Shown piece after piece: positions 35,007 to 46,328 of a DNA stretch of 64,000 nucleotides. How positions within the stretch are numbered: the stretch's first letter is position 1; every line of letters starts with the position of its first letter. The position numbers and the translations under genes were made by a program. Source of the DNA: Circinella minor. Lineage: Eukaryota > Mucoromycota > Mucoromycetes > Mucorales > Lichtheimiaceae. The stretch covers positions 1 to 64,000 of the forward strand of contig JAEPRB010000057.1 in the NCBI GenBank assembly GCA_016758965.1, written 5' to 3'. The notes beneath the pieces are model-generated. The model searched no databases. It was not told where the DNA came from and was given only the letters and a program-made list of their open reading frames with translations.

Positions 35007-35237
35007 TTAAGCACCCGTATTAGTTGGATCAATGCCTTGAGTATAAGTTGCTCGACCACCCATTGGATGAATAAATTGACCCAAAACATCAGGAACATTA
35101 CTATTTCTCATCGGATTATTGAGAAATTTAGAAGACGCAATAGGTCTAATTTTATTTTGTTCACGCTTAGTTACTTTCTTTGATGAAGAGTTAATCTCAC
35201 TCTTGATTTTCTTGTTGGACCGTGTGAATGGAAACAT
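35007..35237 (-). CDS. Hypothetical small basic protein (76 aa)
   Basis: MFPFTRSNKKIKSEINSSSK...; basic N-terminal half, then NVPDVLGQFIHPMGGRATYT. Complexity and amino-acid balance are unlike the low-complexity neighbours. The ATG follows an A-rich leader. No signal peptide, membrane segment or known family. Confidence 0.45.
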   Translation of the reverse strand: MFPFTRSNKKIKSEINSSSKKVTKREQNKIRPIASSKFLNNPMRNSNVPDVLGQFIHPMGGRATYTQGIDPTNTGA

Positions 35238-36915
35238 TTTTTTAATTGAATTGAATTGAAAAAGTATAGCTTTCGTTGTTTTGAATATAAAAGACTATAA
35301 AGAAGTAAAGAAAAAAAATCTTTTGGTTGTGAAAGTGGGTGGTTTATATAATTTTTTTTGAACAACTTCTTCCATCTCATAGAAACTTATAAATCCGGAT
35401 TACTGGTCAAAAGGGGGAAAATTTTCTGATCCAGTTACACAAAAATAGTGACTGAACAGAAGTTGGTCTCTCTACTCAGCAATTCTTTATTGTTCTACGA
35501 TATTTTCCATATAGGGTAAAAAAAGACATGTGAGTGTAAATTATATTACACTGTCAAAAGAGCTTCTTCTAAATCTTGTTATAATATTTGATATTATATG
35601 AAATTATTTTACAGGATAAATCAGCACTGTTTAAGATTTGTTATTTTTACAAGTGGATTTTCTTAAATGAATTTACGTACCCCTCAACTGGACTGTAATC
35701 GTTTTTGAGATAGAAACACTTGATATTATATTATTATTTGGATATTGTGCTGCAATTAAAAGCAAACAAATACGTAATGATTGGTAGAATAATTAGAAAT
35801 AACTCATCATAACATTATTACTACTTGTTTTTATCGTACTAGCTTTTATTTTGCTTGCTCTTTTTTTCTCTCTGTACAGTGACTGTATGTCTTACTGTCC
35901 TAACTTATTTTTTCTATGATATTCGTACATTCAAGGTCACCATTATCTATTAATAAGAATAACCAATAAGTTCAGTTGTTAGTCACGGCGGTTATTAACT
36001 GTTATGATCATATAGTTAATAAATGTTATATGCTTACTGAGTTTTATTATTCATATACGATTTTTTATGTGGTTTGAAATAAGCTACGTAAAGGGTATCA
36101 TTCTGGTTTTGTTAGTATATTAAACATTTATTAATGTGTTATCAAGAAATAATAATAATAATGTTAATGATAAATATTATACTTACCTGTATATGTATGA
36201 GATCCAGATATAAACTCTACTACATATAATGTTTTACCTTTTCAATTTAAACACAGTTTATAATAACATTGCCGTGGCCTCTGGCGATCTCTGATTCTGA
36301 TGTAGGTTGTTCAAGTTCTGCGCATGAATTACCAGTGTAGTTTTGATGTTATATATTGTAACGTCTCTATACCTATTGCCGTTACCTATTTTTTTTCCTT
36401 AGTATCAGTATTAATATTACCAGTATTATCACTGTCACAAAAATCTTTATTGCTATTATTGTTTCTTTTCTTTATCACATGTTCTAGCCATAAGTAATTC
36501 TTATAGTATACTCATCTTTCAGACAATTTGATTGGATCCTGCTTTTGAGTCTTTTCATAATTGCTTTTATTTACAAGAGCAATTGTAATCTTTTATAAAA
36601 GCTGTTGATTATTTTTACAAAAACAAATAGTATAGATACTCAAGTTCTTTTCTCTACCCTCAAATTCTTTTCTTCAGTTCTTTATTTATAAAAGATTACT
36701 TATTTAAAAGCCCAACACCCTACTGAAGCGCTCAATCACTTTCTCATCTGGTGCCCCAAAAAGAAACCAGTTTGGTCCCTAATATGGCAACACTTCTTCC
36801 ACACACGCCCTCCACTATACACTATACTTCAGTCAATCACCAAAAATGCACCAGTTTAACAACCAATATCAAGTAACAAATTTCTTCGACTATGTCCATA
36901 TACCTTACTATATAT
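35238..36915. other. Intergenic, nothing recognised
   Basis: AT-rich. From about 36640 the plus strand becomes C/T-rich like a transcript leader for the small ORF that follows. Confidence 0.35.
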
Positions 36916-37026
36916 ATGGCGAGTTGGCGAGCCCACTGGGCTAAGGTTTTTGATGACAAACCTTTTCACCCTCAACAAGTCGCCACAACGGCGATCAACG
37001 CCATTACCAAGCATCTTAACATTTAA
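36916..37026 (+). CDS. Candidate 36-aa small ORF
   Basis: MASWRAHWAKVFDDKPFHPQ is followed by 16 residues (QVATTAINAITKHLNI). Codons are G/C-ending far more often than the surroundings (GCC, ACC, AAC, AAG), and the ORF follows a C/T-rich leader. It resembles small mitochondrial or ribosome-associated proteins only in size. No family recognised. Could be one exon of a longer gene. Confidence 0.35.
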   Translation: MASWRAHWAKVFDDKPFHPQQVATTAINAITKHLNI

Positions 37027-37063
37027 ACCAACATCATTTTTCTTCCTATACTTTCACAAAAAA

Positions 37064-37160
37064 AAAAAAAAAAAACAAAAAAAAAACAAACAAACAAACA
37101 AAGAAACAAACAAACAAACAAACAAACAAACAAACACACAAACAAACACACAAACACACA
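37064..37160. repeat. (CAAA)n simple repeat with flanking A-runs
   Basis: Runs of CAAA with occasional GAAA and CACA changes. Confidence 0.9.
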
Positions 37161-39826
37161 ATAACACAATAAAACAATAAAAAAAAAAGAAGACACTTCT
37201 ACCCATCAAAATCACCAAACGTTGCCTACCTATTCACCCCTTTTCTTTAGTTTAATTATCTCTTTGTAATCTCTCTTTTGTAACATTGTCACTTGGAGCC
37301 GCAATAATATCACCTCTATTGAACATGTTATTGTATTTAATAAAAATCGGAGTTCCCACCGAACTCACATACAAAAAAAAAAAAAAAAAAACCCCAACTC
37401 TTAAATTCGGGGGTGAATAAGTATTTTGATTTTATTGCCCCCCCCTCCAGAACTATACTAATATTTTTATAATAAACTATGTCGGCTTTATAGAATAATG
37501 ACATATATCTATTATTATAATTATTATAAAATATTATAAAAGAAAAATCTCTTTATTCTTCATTTCAACAAAGAGTGGCAGCTTTTAGCTAAACTAAGAT
37601 TAATAAAGTTATAAAAAGTGCACGGACCACAATGGGTTTTACCTGACATTTGACTATTTGGTACCTTGAAATAAAGTTTGTATTTTCATATTTTAATTCA
37701 CTCTGCTTCTATGTAATGGTCCCAATTAAAAAAAAATCATACTAACAATTGAAATGAAATATTTTCAAGAAGAAGCTAATAAAAGAGACAAACAATAATA
37801 TATATTATTTTTGATACGTATGGTCTAAATATACTGTAGTACTAAGAAATATAAATGTATTATCATACAGAAATAAAACCCACATATCTATTTTTTCTAA
37901 ATCAAGTTTACATAAAAATGTTTAACAGAAAGAAAGTTATGAAAGCGAATGTAAATTAATCTGACCATTACCAGTGTTCCCAACAGAATAATACGTAAAA
38001 ATAAACCTTTCGTCTTTTTGAGCATTACATCCAAACTGATAGTTTTTAACTGATACACATCATAACGTTCTTTGATTGAAGAATTGCTAAAGAGTATAAC
38101 TTTTTACGGCATATCTGTTGATATATCAAAAATCAGGACAAGAAGTACATAAAAAATAAAAATGTAGAGGAGTAACATAACCTAGCAATGGATTTAGAAA
38201 CATTTTTGTCCCAACCCGTTGTGAAAGACAGTCTTTTTCCTGTTGTACTTGTAAAGGAAACTTGGTCTAATATCAATTTTATATTATTTTCATTTTAATA
38301 AACAGGACTCAATATACTACTATGAAACAAGTTCTACATCAATATGGATACAAGTATGGGAAAAACTACAAGGCTAGTAGCAAGTACCTTTTTTTTTCTT
38401 ATTAAAAAAATACTATAGCGTGTCTTTTCTTTTTCACTTTCACAACATTCATGTTTACCTACTATCCATCTTGAATATTTATTCCCTATGTATCAGTTAT
38501 TATTAATATGTTGCTGCATACGTATGAGAAACCGGTACATTTTTTTTTAATTGGCTATCTTCCATTCTATTAATGAACTCTTATAGAAGAGCTTTGTTAT
38601 ATCATGTATATATATCCCTCACTTGTCCATATACCTCATTATGTGTCATTCATTAGATTAAGATGTATACATTCTTTAATTAGAATGATTAAAATAAAAA
38701 CACTCATACCAAATCAAAATATTCAGAAAGTGCTAAAAAAAGAATTTTGTCTGTGCCAAGTAGCAAACATTATCAGTCATTCTATATTACTTTTAGTATA
38801 TGTATTTGATGATACATTTACTTTATACATTCATATAACACGCTAGTTATTTCACTTTTATGGTATATATATAAACATTGCGGCGAAAGGTTTATAAGTT
38901 TTATTAGAAAAAGAAATCTAAAATTATATTTTCTTTACTCAGTTTATTATTGATCGTTAATAGTATATTTGTTGAGGAGTAATAAATACCTATCAATTAA
39001 TAGAAAAAAATTGTTATTATTTGACAAACAATTACATAGTTATTCCTTTTGGGTTAATGAGTGCTCCAAAATGAATGTGAAAAGACCTTTAATATAAATT
39101 GAAGCATCACACCAAACAAAAGTTGATTCAAAGGAAAAGGTTGTTTTATTACTATATGTTTCTTTTCTCGGTGGGTTTATGTAGAAGAGATACATATATA
39201 GGCGTGGACGGTATATTATGATTGTAGTGCTATTGAACATTCTCATTTCCTTTCTTCTCCATTCCTATTTAACAGCATATGATATCACTACTACTATACT
39301 GTTCCAAGCTATAAAATACCTTAACAGTTTAATTTTTTCTGTGATCAAATGTATGTATGTCATACAATCCTTAGTATATTAAATACAGTTATTTTATTCC
39401 TACGTAAGTAATAACTTAAATATTTATACAATTTCATATTATTGACTTTTTTTATCAACTTCATCATATAATGTCCCATTGCGCTTGTTCTTAAATATAA
39501 TTTATTATGTAGAATGTAGATTTTTGCTCATAATAAAAAAAGGAGAGCTCTATGAGTTATGTTAACATATCTTGTCTTAATCAAGTGGGAGATGCTCCCA
39601 ACATAGCAACTCAAGAAAATTATTTGTCATAATTATCTCGTTCGAGTGTATTTTTCATTATAACTATTATAAAACGTAGATCTTGCATAACCTTATAAAG
39701 TTTCACATCAGCAAAAAAAATATATTTTGCAGGCACAGGAACATCATTTGTAGAATACATATACAACTGGGCATTTTATGATAGAATATGCAACGTAAAA
39801 GCTTTTAATAGTCCGCGACGCCGACG
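37161..39826. other. Intergenic, nothing recognised
   Basis: AT-rich with A- and C-runs (37373-37394, 37438-37447). Open frames found here look like chance. Confidence 0.4.
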
Positions 39827-40015
39827 ATGAAGAGTAAGCATTCTCATGACTTGTACCTGTGTAACGATTATTCAAAGGCAATGCACGCCCGAACAATCCT
39901 TGCAGCAAAAAAACAACAACAACAAATAATACAATGGCGAAAAAAAATACTTGTCATGAAGAAGAATATAGAAGAGCATCTGAAAAAACAAGCAAAACTT
40001 TATGATAAGCGATGA
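39827..40015 (+). CDS. Hypothetical small Lys/Gln-rich protein (62 aa)
   Basis: MKSKHSHDLYLCNDYSKAMH... continues into a basic, helix-favouring tail (WRKKILVMKKNIEEHLKKQ) that could form a short coiled coil. Not recognised. Length and A-richness leave real doubt. Confidence 0.3.
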   Translation: MKSKHSHDLYLCNDYSKAMHARTILAAKKQQQQIIQWRKKILVMKKNIEEHLKKQAKLYDKR

Positions 40016-40471
40016 ATTACTATAACCTAAATAATAAAAGTAACTAATATTATAAAACAAGGTATTTGAAACGTTGACAACATAAATTTAATAAAACAAT
40101 GCAAAATACATGACAACTTGTCAGAGTATGTATATCATTAATAGCCATGTTACTAATTTTTTTTTTCACTAGGTTGAACAATTTTAAATATTATCAAAGA
40201 TGTCATTACGCAATATCGAAAATGTATATCCATGACGTCTTTTTTTATTGTACATAGTATTTTTATTTTTCTCACATCAAGGTTACGGAACAAAACAGTT
40301 TTGAAACCAAAAATGGTAAACACTCGTGAGCAAAAAAGGCATTAACGTCTCTTTCTTTATTTTTTACTTTTTTTTTTCTTTATAGCAGTAACTTTTCAAT
40401 AACAACCTCTTTTTTTTTTCTTTCCCTCTCCCCTTTTTTGTTTTATCATTATTTTATAAGCGTGTTAAATA

Positions 40472-43400
40472 ATGAGACCTCATTTCACGCTACCCATTCT
40501 TCTTGGAATATTATGGGGGACTATACTAGTTTTTGCTATTGATAAAGAACCGACACCTATTCATGAAAATGGTTATTGTGCCATGCGAGGTCAATGTGGT
40601 GGACTCTTCAATCCAGTCAATTGTGTATACAATAAACCAGCCGTACAACCAGAAACGGATTCATTTCGAAAGTTACTTGTCGATACGTGTGGTGCCGAAT
40701 ATGCCACAAGTGGTGCTTGTTGTGACGAAACACAAATTAATCAACTTGTTAGTCAAGTTCAAATGGCAAAACCTATTATATCGTCTTGTCCTGCATGCTG
40801 GAGTAATTTCTTACAATTTTGGTGTTCGTTTTCGTGTTCACCTAATCAATCAACATTTGTGAACATTACGCAAACCGGTAACGAAAATGGCCAGGCCACG
40901 GTCGAACAAGCTGACTACTGGGTCGGTGATAATTTTGGTTCTCAATTCTATGACAGTTGCAAGGATATCAAGTTTGGATCAAGTAATGGTTATGCCATGG
41001 ACTTTATTGGAGGTGGTGCCAAAAATTGGCATGGTATGGTTTCTTACATGGGTACCAAACGACTAGGCCTTGGTAGTCCATTTCAAATCGACTTCCCACC
41101 ACTCAAAGAAGGCGATGCATTGACACGATACGATGATAATGGAAAGTCGTGTAATGACTCCGACTCAGCCTATCGATGTGCATGCGTGGATTGTGAAGCA
41201 TCGTGTCCATTACTCGAGCCTGCACCTGGAGAAGTACCTGAATGTCACGTTGGTCTTTTAAACTGTTGGAGCTTTACCATGGTAACCACATATGCTCTGA
41301 TTATTTTGGTTGTATTAACACTTGTTTTGACACGTAATCATCGTGTCGGTGTTTGGCTTCAAAAAGCCATTGGATACAATTGGAATCAAGAAGAAAATCG
41401 AGGATTATATGAGCCTTTAGCACTTGATGATGATGATGATGATGAATCGGATGGAAGTGAAGTAGAAAATTTATTGGATCCTGACCATATAACAAAACAA
41501 TATTGGCTTAATTCCCGACTTCAAGGATGGTTTTATCGTCAAGGTCTATTCTGTGCACGTCATCCATGGTTGGTAATCATCATTGGTCTTGTTATGGTCA
41601 CACTCTCTTCTGCTGGATGGACCCGATTTTCTGTTGAGCAAGATCCAATTCACTTGTGGGTATCACCATCATCGCGTGCCCTGGCAGAAAAAACATATTT
41701 TGACAACCATTTTTCACCTTTTTATCGTGTCACACAACTTTTCTTTGTTAAGGAAAAAGAAGAATCTATTGTAACAGTAGATCGTATCATGAATTTGTTC
41801 AAGCTGGAACGAGAAATCAGACATATGCAATCCGATGAGCATGGATATACACTTCAAGATATATGTGTTCATCCAATAGGTGATGCATGTATTGTTCAAT
41901 CTGTGACAGGTTATTGGGAAGGAAAAATTGAAAACTTTGAACCAGATTATTGGAAAGGTGACTTCCTTGATTGTACCGAACAACCATCTCTTTGTTTACC
42001 CGATTTCCAACAACCATTGAAACCATCCGCTATTCTTGGAGGATATAAAGATAATGATTATCTTAGTTCACGTGCACTTGTCGTCACTTTTGTTATAAAT
42101 AATTCTTTGGATCCGACTGTTGTATCCAAGGCCGAAGAATGGGAGAAATCATTATTACGAAATATTTTATCCAAAGTGAATGATCGACCTGAATGGGATG
42201 GTGTTCGTGTTACTTATTCTACTGAGGTATATATAAAAGGCAGTAAAAGGGAAATTCATTTAAAAAAAATTGCTAAACAAAAGCTTTGAATAACTTTCTA
42301 TAGAGTTCATTGGAAACAGAACTCAATAAATCATCCAACACGGATGCTGTTACTGTGATTATCAGTTATCTTGTTATGTTTATCTATGCATCGGTTGCAT
42401 TGGGTCGATTCCGTTCATGGAATTTCCGTCGAATGATCATTGATTCCAAATTTGGTTTAGGTGTCTGTGGTATCCTTATTGTCATCTTTTCCGTCTCAAC
42501 GGCCGTGGGTCTCTTTTCCTTGACAGGCAAAAAAACCACTTTAATTATTGCTGAAGTCATTCCATTTTTGGTTCTTGCTGTCGGTGTCGACAATATATTT
42601 ATTCTTTGTCATGAATATGCTCGTCGAGAAGATTTAGGTGAAGATGAATCTGTTGAAGAACGGGTTGCCAAAACCTTGGGTAAAATGGGTCCAAGTATTT
42701 TACTCAGTTCACTTAGTGAAACTGTTGCTTTTAGTCTTGGTACATTAGTAACTATGCCAGTTGTCAGTAGTTTTGCTATTGTTGCATCCATTGCTATTTT
42801 TGTTGATTTTATTTTACAAGTGACATGTTTTGTTTCATGTATGGCATTGGATGCTCGTCGAACACAGGTAAAAAAAATATGCTTATTTAATAATTCACAT
42901 ATGTATATGATATATTCTAGTCGTTTGAGAGATACATATAGATGCGTTCGATTTTTTTTTATCCTTTCCTAACTAAATATAATACATTGTAACATATTAG
43001 TCAAATCGATTGGATTGTGTACCATGCATACAGATCCGAGCTCCAGAACCACTTGAAAAAGAAGGATGGTTACAAACATTATGTCGTGTGTACTATGTAC
43101 CTGCTATTCTGAATCGTAAAATGCGATACGTAATTTGTCTTGCGTTCCTTGGTTTATTCATGCTTGGTTTAGCTTTGGTACCTGAATTGCCTTTAGGTCT
43201 TGACCAACAAATTGCATTACCCTCAGACTCTTATCTTGTTCCATACTTTGATGACTTGAATGACTATCTCAATATAGGACCTCCTGTTTATTTTGTTGTA
43301 CGAAACGCCAATATGACTGATCTTGCTATTCAAAAAAAGATATGTGGTCGTTTTCCAACATGCGATCCCCTTTCATTGAGTACAATTCTTGAACAAGAAC

Positions 43401-44795
43401 GCAAGCGATCTACAGTGTCTTATATCGGTGAACCTACAAGTGTATGGGTGGATGACTTTTTACATTGGCTTGATCCATCGGTGGGTTGCTGTCACCGCAA
43501 GGAAACACAAAGCTTATACTTCAATTCTTTAGAACGTGAATATCGTCACGAGTATGAGATGTGTGAACCTGATTTTGATCCAAAGTGTGTGGATTGTCTA
43601 CCTAATTGGGATGTTAATATGGAAACCATGCCACAAGGGAAAGAATTTTTGGACTTTTTTGACATGTGGATTAATATGCCACCTGATGAAAATTGTCCAT
43701 TGGGTGGTAAAGCAGCTTATGGTGATGCTATTGTAGTGGATCGCAAACATAAGTCGACTGAAACATCACATTTCCGCACATTCCATACACCACTTCGTAC
43801 ACAACAAGATTTTATTGAAGCACAAGCATCAGCACGACGTATTTCCGATGGCCTTAGCGAAAGTCTGGGTCTGGATGTTTATCCTTACTCACTATTCTAC
43901 GTCTTTTTCGAACAATATTCGTACATTTCCATGATGGCGCTCGAATTACTTGGTTTGGCTATTCTTGCTATATTTATTATTACAAGTACACTTCTTGGTA
44001 GCATGCGTTCAGGTATCATTGTCATGATTGTTGTTATTATGACTTTGATTGATGTGATGGGAGTCATGACATTATGGAACATTAGCTTGAATGCCGTCAG
44101 TTTAGTGAATTTGATTATTTGTGTTGGTATCAGTGTTGAATTTTGTTGTCATATTGCTAGAGGATTCACAGTTGCTTCAGGTAGTCGAGAAGAACGAGCT
44201 GGTAAAGCCATGGTGGATGTAGGAAGTTCGGTATGTGTTAAAATATCTATCTTTAATATTAGTATTTATATATGTGATGATGTTAAATACTTATTTTTTA
44301 TTATTATTAATTGTATATGTATAGGTATTCTGTGGTATCACTTTGACTAAATTTGCAGGTATTATTGTCCTTGCATTCACACGTTCCAAGATTTTTGAAG
44401 TTTATTATTTCCGCATGTGTAAGTTTATTTTCCTCATATCTACCAAATTAAATAGGAACGGGAACATTGTTCTAACTGATCTTATAATTTTGGGGTGGTT
44501 GTTATCAATAGACTTAAGTATTGTCGTTCTTGGTGCACTTCATGGACTGGTCCTTTTACCTGTATTACTTAGTCGATTTGGTGGTGAAGGAATGTCCATG
44601 CTTTCTGCATTTGATGATGGTACCGGATTTGGATGGGAACGTAATAATCGTGGATTATTAATTGATGATAGTGGAAGTTATGATCAAGTATTTATTACAG
44701 ATATGCCAGAAAATAATAATCAACAAACTAGAGGACGAAAAGCAAAGACTCGTAGAAGACGATCATCACAAAGCAGTAATGCAAGCAACGAGTAA
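40472..44795 (+). CDS. NPC1: NPC1-type intracellular sterol transporter, five exons
   Basis: Niemann-Pick C1 protein (yeast Ncr1 orthologue): a membrane protein of the lysosome/vacuole that moves sterol from the lumen into the membrane. Exons: 40472-42226, 42304-42867, 43001-44230, 44325-44418 and 44512-44795, all GT-AG and in phase, giving 1308 aa (human 1278, yeast 1170). Residues 1-22 are a signal peptide. The Cys-rich N-terminal sterol-binding domain follows ([26 protein letters not shown]), then a first membrane segment near residue 270. The acidic loop [12 protein letters not shown] is cytosolic. Exon 2 is mostly the sterol-sensing domain, with [12 protein letters not shown] near 679. 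A second luminal domain with many Cys and the last membrane block ([31 protein letters not shown]) follow. The C-tail is basic and Ser-rich ([16 protein letters not shown]). The last exon is partly duplicated at 50484-50666. Confidence 0.96.
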
Positions 44796-45032
44796 AAAAA
44801 AAAGTTTATTTAACATTCGAATTTAAATTATCTCTTTTTTTCTTTTCTTACGTAGCAACCTTTCATTTAAAAAGGACTTTTGTTAATACTATTCCCCCCC
44901 TCAATCTCAATCTCAATATAAATTATATATCCAATAATTATACACACTTATGCTTCTTGTTTTTTCGGTTTTCTTTTTGCAAAGTGAATTATATATACAT
45001 ATACATATATATTTAATATTATGGATGATTTA

Positions 45033-46225
45033 AAAAGAGAATTACTACGGGCGCAGCATATAGGGGGCATGTGAGGGTCGTTATAGTACGCTGCGCCCGT
45101 AGTCTGACTTTAATCTTTGATTCATTAAAAACCATCCTCATTTGAACAATTACTTCTATCTTTTTCATTGCTTTGGATTTTTTTTTTTTGAATATAATGC
45201 TTAATGAGGGTGTTTTTATATAAGTCATCTTTGTCATTTTTATAAATACCTTTTATAATACATAAAGTATAAAATTTTATTATATAGATGGACATGTGGT
45301 ACGTAGACCATTTAATACGATTAGGTATTTAAAGAGATAATAGATTGTCCAAATAATTTATGCATATGAAAACAAGAATGTATTAAGCTTGTAATTATAT
45401 ACATTAGTGATATCAGGATATTTTCGTATTGTAGATAGCATTAACAATAAAAGATAATGTAAAATAATAAATAGGAGGTACTATGAAAACAAGAAATAAT
45501 GATGGTGTAATATAATAAATGATAATATAAAAGCAAGGAGTTTTTATAAAAATATAAGATAATCAAAATACGTATTAAAAGTTAATAAAAGGCCAGTATA
45601 GGCATACATTAAGTTTGTCTTGTATTTTCTGATAAACGATTGACCCAAACGTTTGACTATCGTACAGATTCTTTACTGCGTCTTTTATACAATGTTGTAT
45701 TGTCACGATCTTTCTAAATCAGTCGAATCTCACACTCTGGGATTAGGTATATGTTGGATAACCTGTGTTACGTATATATAATATCGATGCAGTGTCTGAA
45801 GCAACAACTATTTTTTTCAGTGAATGAGTTATGCATATATTATCTTGATGAATTGCTTACTGAATTATAGCTTAATTACATGTATAATATAATATCCATC
45901 AGATGTGTAACTCGGATTCAAAAATTTATTCTCATTTTTATTTTGGAAGCATCAACATTTTACTTCCTCACTGTTATTTGTAGTCTTTGTTGTTTTCATA
46001 TTCAGGATGCTTTTCTAATTCCTATTTTATTATTATTTCTACTCTTATAGAGGATAACTAACACCTATAGCAAAGGCAAATTATGCTACGTACTTAATAG
46101 CAAAAGTAATTGTTCAAATGAGGATGGTTTTTAATGGATCAAAGATTAAAGTCAGACTACGGGCGCAGCGTACTATAACGACCCTAACATGCCCCCTCTA
46201 TGGTGCGCCCGTAGTAATTCTCTTT
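45033..46225. mobile_element. 1.2-kb non-autonomous DNA transposon with ~120-bp TIRs
   Basis: The left arm (AAAGAGAATTACTACGGGCG ... GAACAATTACTT) and the right arm are near-perfect inverted copies. Each arm itself contains a small palindrome (CTACGGGCGCAGC ... GCTGCGCCCGTAG). The centre has no gene. The matching place in the duplicate unit (about 50895-50915, GGATTTAGAAAAT) lacks the element, which proves insertion after duplication. The edges fit a short TTA or TTTA target duplication, as in PIF/Harbinger elements; that assignment is inference. Confidence 0.85.
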
Positions 46226-46328
46226 AGAAAATATACAATAATTTTTGAAATATTTGATACAGAGAAAATAAAAATAAAGATGGAGGAATACAAATAATAT
46301 ATATAAGGGAGAAAAAGAAAAAAAAAGA

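Noticed and set aside
37064..37160. CRISPR-like regular array
   Set aside because: Simple CAAA repeat without spacers; eukaryotic context.
36950..37180. Plus-strand ORF ending in Lys/Gln/Thr/Asn repeats
   Set aside because: The tail is the (CAAA)n repeat; the better frame is the 36-aa ORF starting at 36916.
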